Assembly (NCBI GenBank): GCA_023251075.1
Contig: JAHEZM010000032.1
Span: 1-34,769, forward strand
Reading direction: 5' to 3'
From: Flavobacteriales bacterium
Lineage (GTDB): Bacteria > Bacteroidota > Bacteroidia > Flavobacteriales_C > GCA-002722245
DNA length: 34,769 nucleotides
How positions within the stretch are numbered: position 1 is the stretch's first letter; each line of letters starts with the position of its first letter. Below, one piece after another: positions 34,001 through 34,769 of the stretch. The position numbers were made by a program, and so were the translations under genes. The notes beneath the pieces were generated by a model. It saw only the letters and a program-made list of their open reading frames with translations. It did not search any database and was not told the origin of the DNA.

Positions 34001-34393
34001 ATGAAAGAGTTGTTGAGTGAGATATCTTTTAAAACATCACGCAGTGGAGGTAAAGGCGGACAAAATGTAAACAAAGTAGAAACAAAAGTTCAGCTTCTTT
34101 TTAATGTTCAAGAAAGTGCTTTTTTAAGCGATGAACAAAAGAATTTAATTCTTAACAAAGCCATTAACAAAATTAACGACGAAGGAATTTTACAACTAAG
34201 CGAAGAGAGTGAGCGATCTCAATTGGCCAATAAAGAATTGGTTGTTAAAAAGTTTTTTCTTCTCCTCGAAAAATGTTTTGAAAAACCAAAACCCCGTAAA
34301 AAAACCAAAGTCCCTAAATCAGTAAAACGAAAACGCTTTGATGATAAAAAGAAAAGAAGCGAGGTAAAGAAAAATAGAGGAAGGATTTTGTGA
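34001..34393 (+). CDS. arfB: Peptidyl-tRNA hydrolase ArfB-like ribosome rescue factor
   Basis: 130 aa. The GGQ motif at residues 19-21 is in SRSGGKGGQNVNKVETKVQL, the class I release-factor catalytic signature. The C-terminus is a Lys/Arg-rich tail (KPRKKTKVPKSVKRKR and beyond), as in ArfB/YaeJ (140 aa in E. coli), which inserts in the mRNA channel of stalled ribosomes while GGQ hydrolyses the peptidyl-tRNA. It starts 16 nt after the giant gene stop, so could be read through from it. Length and both functional regions are complete. Confidence 0.93.
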   Translation: MKELLSEISFKTSRSGGKGGQNVNKVETKVQLLFNVQESAFLSDEQKNLILNKAINKINDEGILQLSEESERSQLANKELVVKKFFLLLEKCFEKPKPRKKTKVPKSVKRKRFDDKKKRSEVKKNRGRIL

Positions 34394-34724
34394 GAAGGGG
34401 GGAAGTCGGTTTTTCAGCATGTTTTTCATACACAATAGTCTTTACTAACGCAAAGTGATGACTCATTTTTGGCAATATTAGTAAACACTGTTTTTAATGG
34501 GTAACTAATCTTTCTCCTCGGAGGAGGAGAGTGTGTAAATGCCTGTGAAAGAGGAAGAGGATGGATTTTAATATTTGTGGGGTAGAAAAGTAATCTATTT
34601 TAATCCATCCTCTTTCAGCCCACATGCAAAATCGCGCTCTCCTCCTCCGAGGGGTAATGACCCATATTAAGGCAAACCGTAAATAGAATACGGTCTGTAA
34701 GTGTTTCTTTGAAAGAAAAAACTT
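34394..34724. other. Gene-free interval with a long imperfect palindrome
   Basis: 331 bp between arfB and the next start. It contains the inverted-repeat element at 34516-34652 and AT-rich flanks. I see no RNA gene and no full consensus promoter; GTTTCTTTGAAAG at about 34702-34714 is at best a weak -7 region. Confidence 0.5.
34516..34652. repeat. Imperfect inverted-repeat element
   Basis: Outer arms CCTCGGAGGAGGAGAG (34516-34531) and CTCTCCTCCTCCGAGG (34637-34652) match perfectly (16 bp); inner arms AAGAGGATGGATT (34555-34567) and AATCCATCCTCTT (34602-34614) match perfectly (13 bp); the stretches between are partly complementary. A shorter palindrome CTCCTC-G-GAGGAG (34514-34526) sits in the left arm. 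No transposase is present. It differs in sequence from the element at 10611. Confidence 0.75.
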
Positions 34725-34769
34725 ATGGAATTAATAGAAATTATCACTTCATTAAACACTCAAGAGAAA
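34725..34769 (+). CDS. Start of an unidentified gene (cut by window edge)
   Basis: ATG followed by 14 open codons (MELIEIITSLNTQEK) to the window end. Too short to identify. The predicted N-terminus is helical and it has no signal peptide. Supported only by its being the first open frame after the repeat element. Confidence 0.35.
   Translation, partial: MELIEIITSLNTQEK

Overview
The window is chromosomal DNA of a low-GC member of the Bacteroidota, probably a Flavobacteriia-like or related gliding lineage. The evidence is two proteins with the gliding-motility-associated (type B) type IX secretion C-terminus, a chitinase with a type A sorting tail, and several promoters of the Bacteroidota form TTG-N17..21-TAnnTTTG, with no E. 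coli-type -35/-10. No rRNA, CRISPR array, prophage or transposase is visible; the only RNA gene is one tRNA-Val(UAC).

Layout. 1-2090: the 5' end of atpD (minus strand, cut by the window edge), then ribF translationally coupled to a small secreted leucine-rich-repeat protein. 2087-6296: a tight minus-strand operon, nadB > YbhN/LPG-synthase-like membrane protein > class I methyltransferase > lipoprotein. 6411-10558: an Nfu-type Fe-S scaffold, an AAA_14/DUF4143 ATPase whose promoter holds a 27-bp perfect palindrome, an unrecognised polytopic membrane protein, and a cystathionine gamma-synthase-like enzyme. 10611-10762 is a long inverted-repeat element. 10833-13156: folC converging on exbB-exbD. 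13333-13407: tRNA-Val with its own promoter and terminator. 13482-19836: an RND/MMPL exporter, a fatty acid desaturase, a GH20 hexosaminidase and a second (front-end type) desaturase, all on the minus strand.

20006-34769: a GH18 chitinase with a type IX tail; a small membrane-anchored protein resembling the N-terminus of DUF3999; a DinB-like protein; a giant type IX protein (1806 aa) with a possible lysozyme-fold N-terminal domain; a transglutaminase-like lipoprotein; yaaA; a second giant type IX protein (1245 aa) made largely of ~140-aa double Ig-like modules; an ArfB-like peptidyl-tRNA hydrolase; a second inverted-repeat element; and the first codons of one more gene.

Functionally, the left half is mostly housekeeping (FAD, NAD, folate, Fe-S, methionine/cysteine, TonB-type energisation). 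The right half is envelope-facing: secreted GH18 and GH20 enzymes suggest use of chitin or another GlcNAc polymer, and the two giant proteins look like surface or matrix proteins exported by the same secretion system. Several annotated starts were moved downstream because an upstream TTG or ATG codon lies inside a recognisable -7 promoter box.
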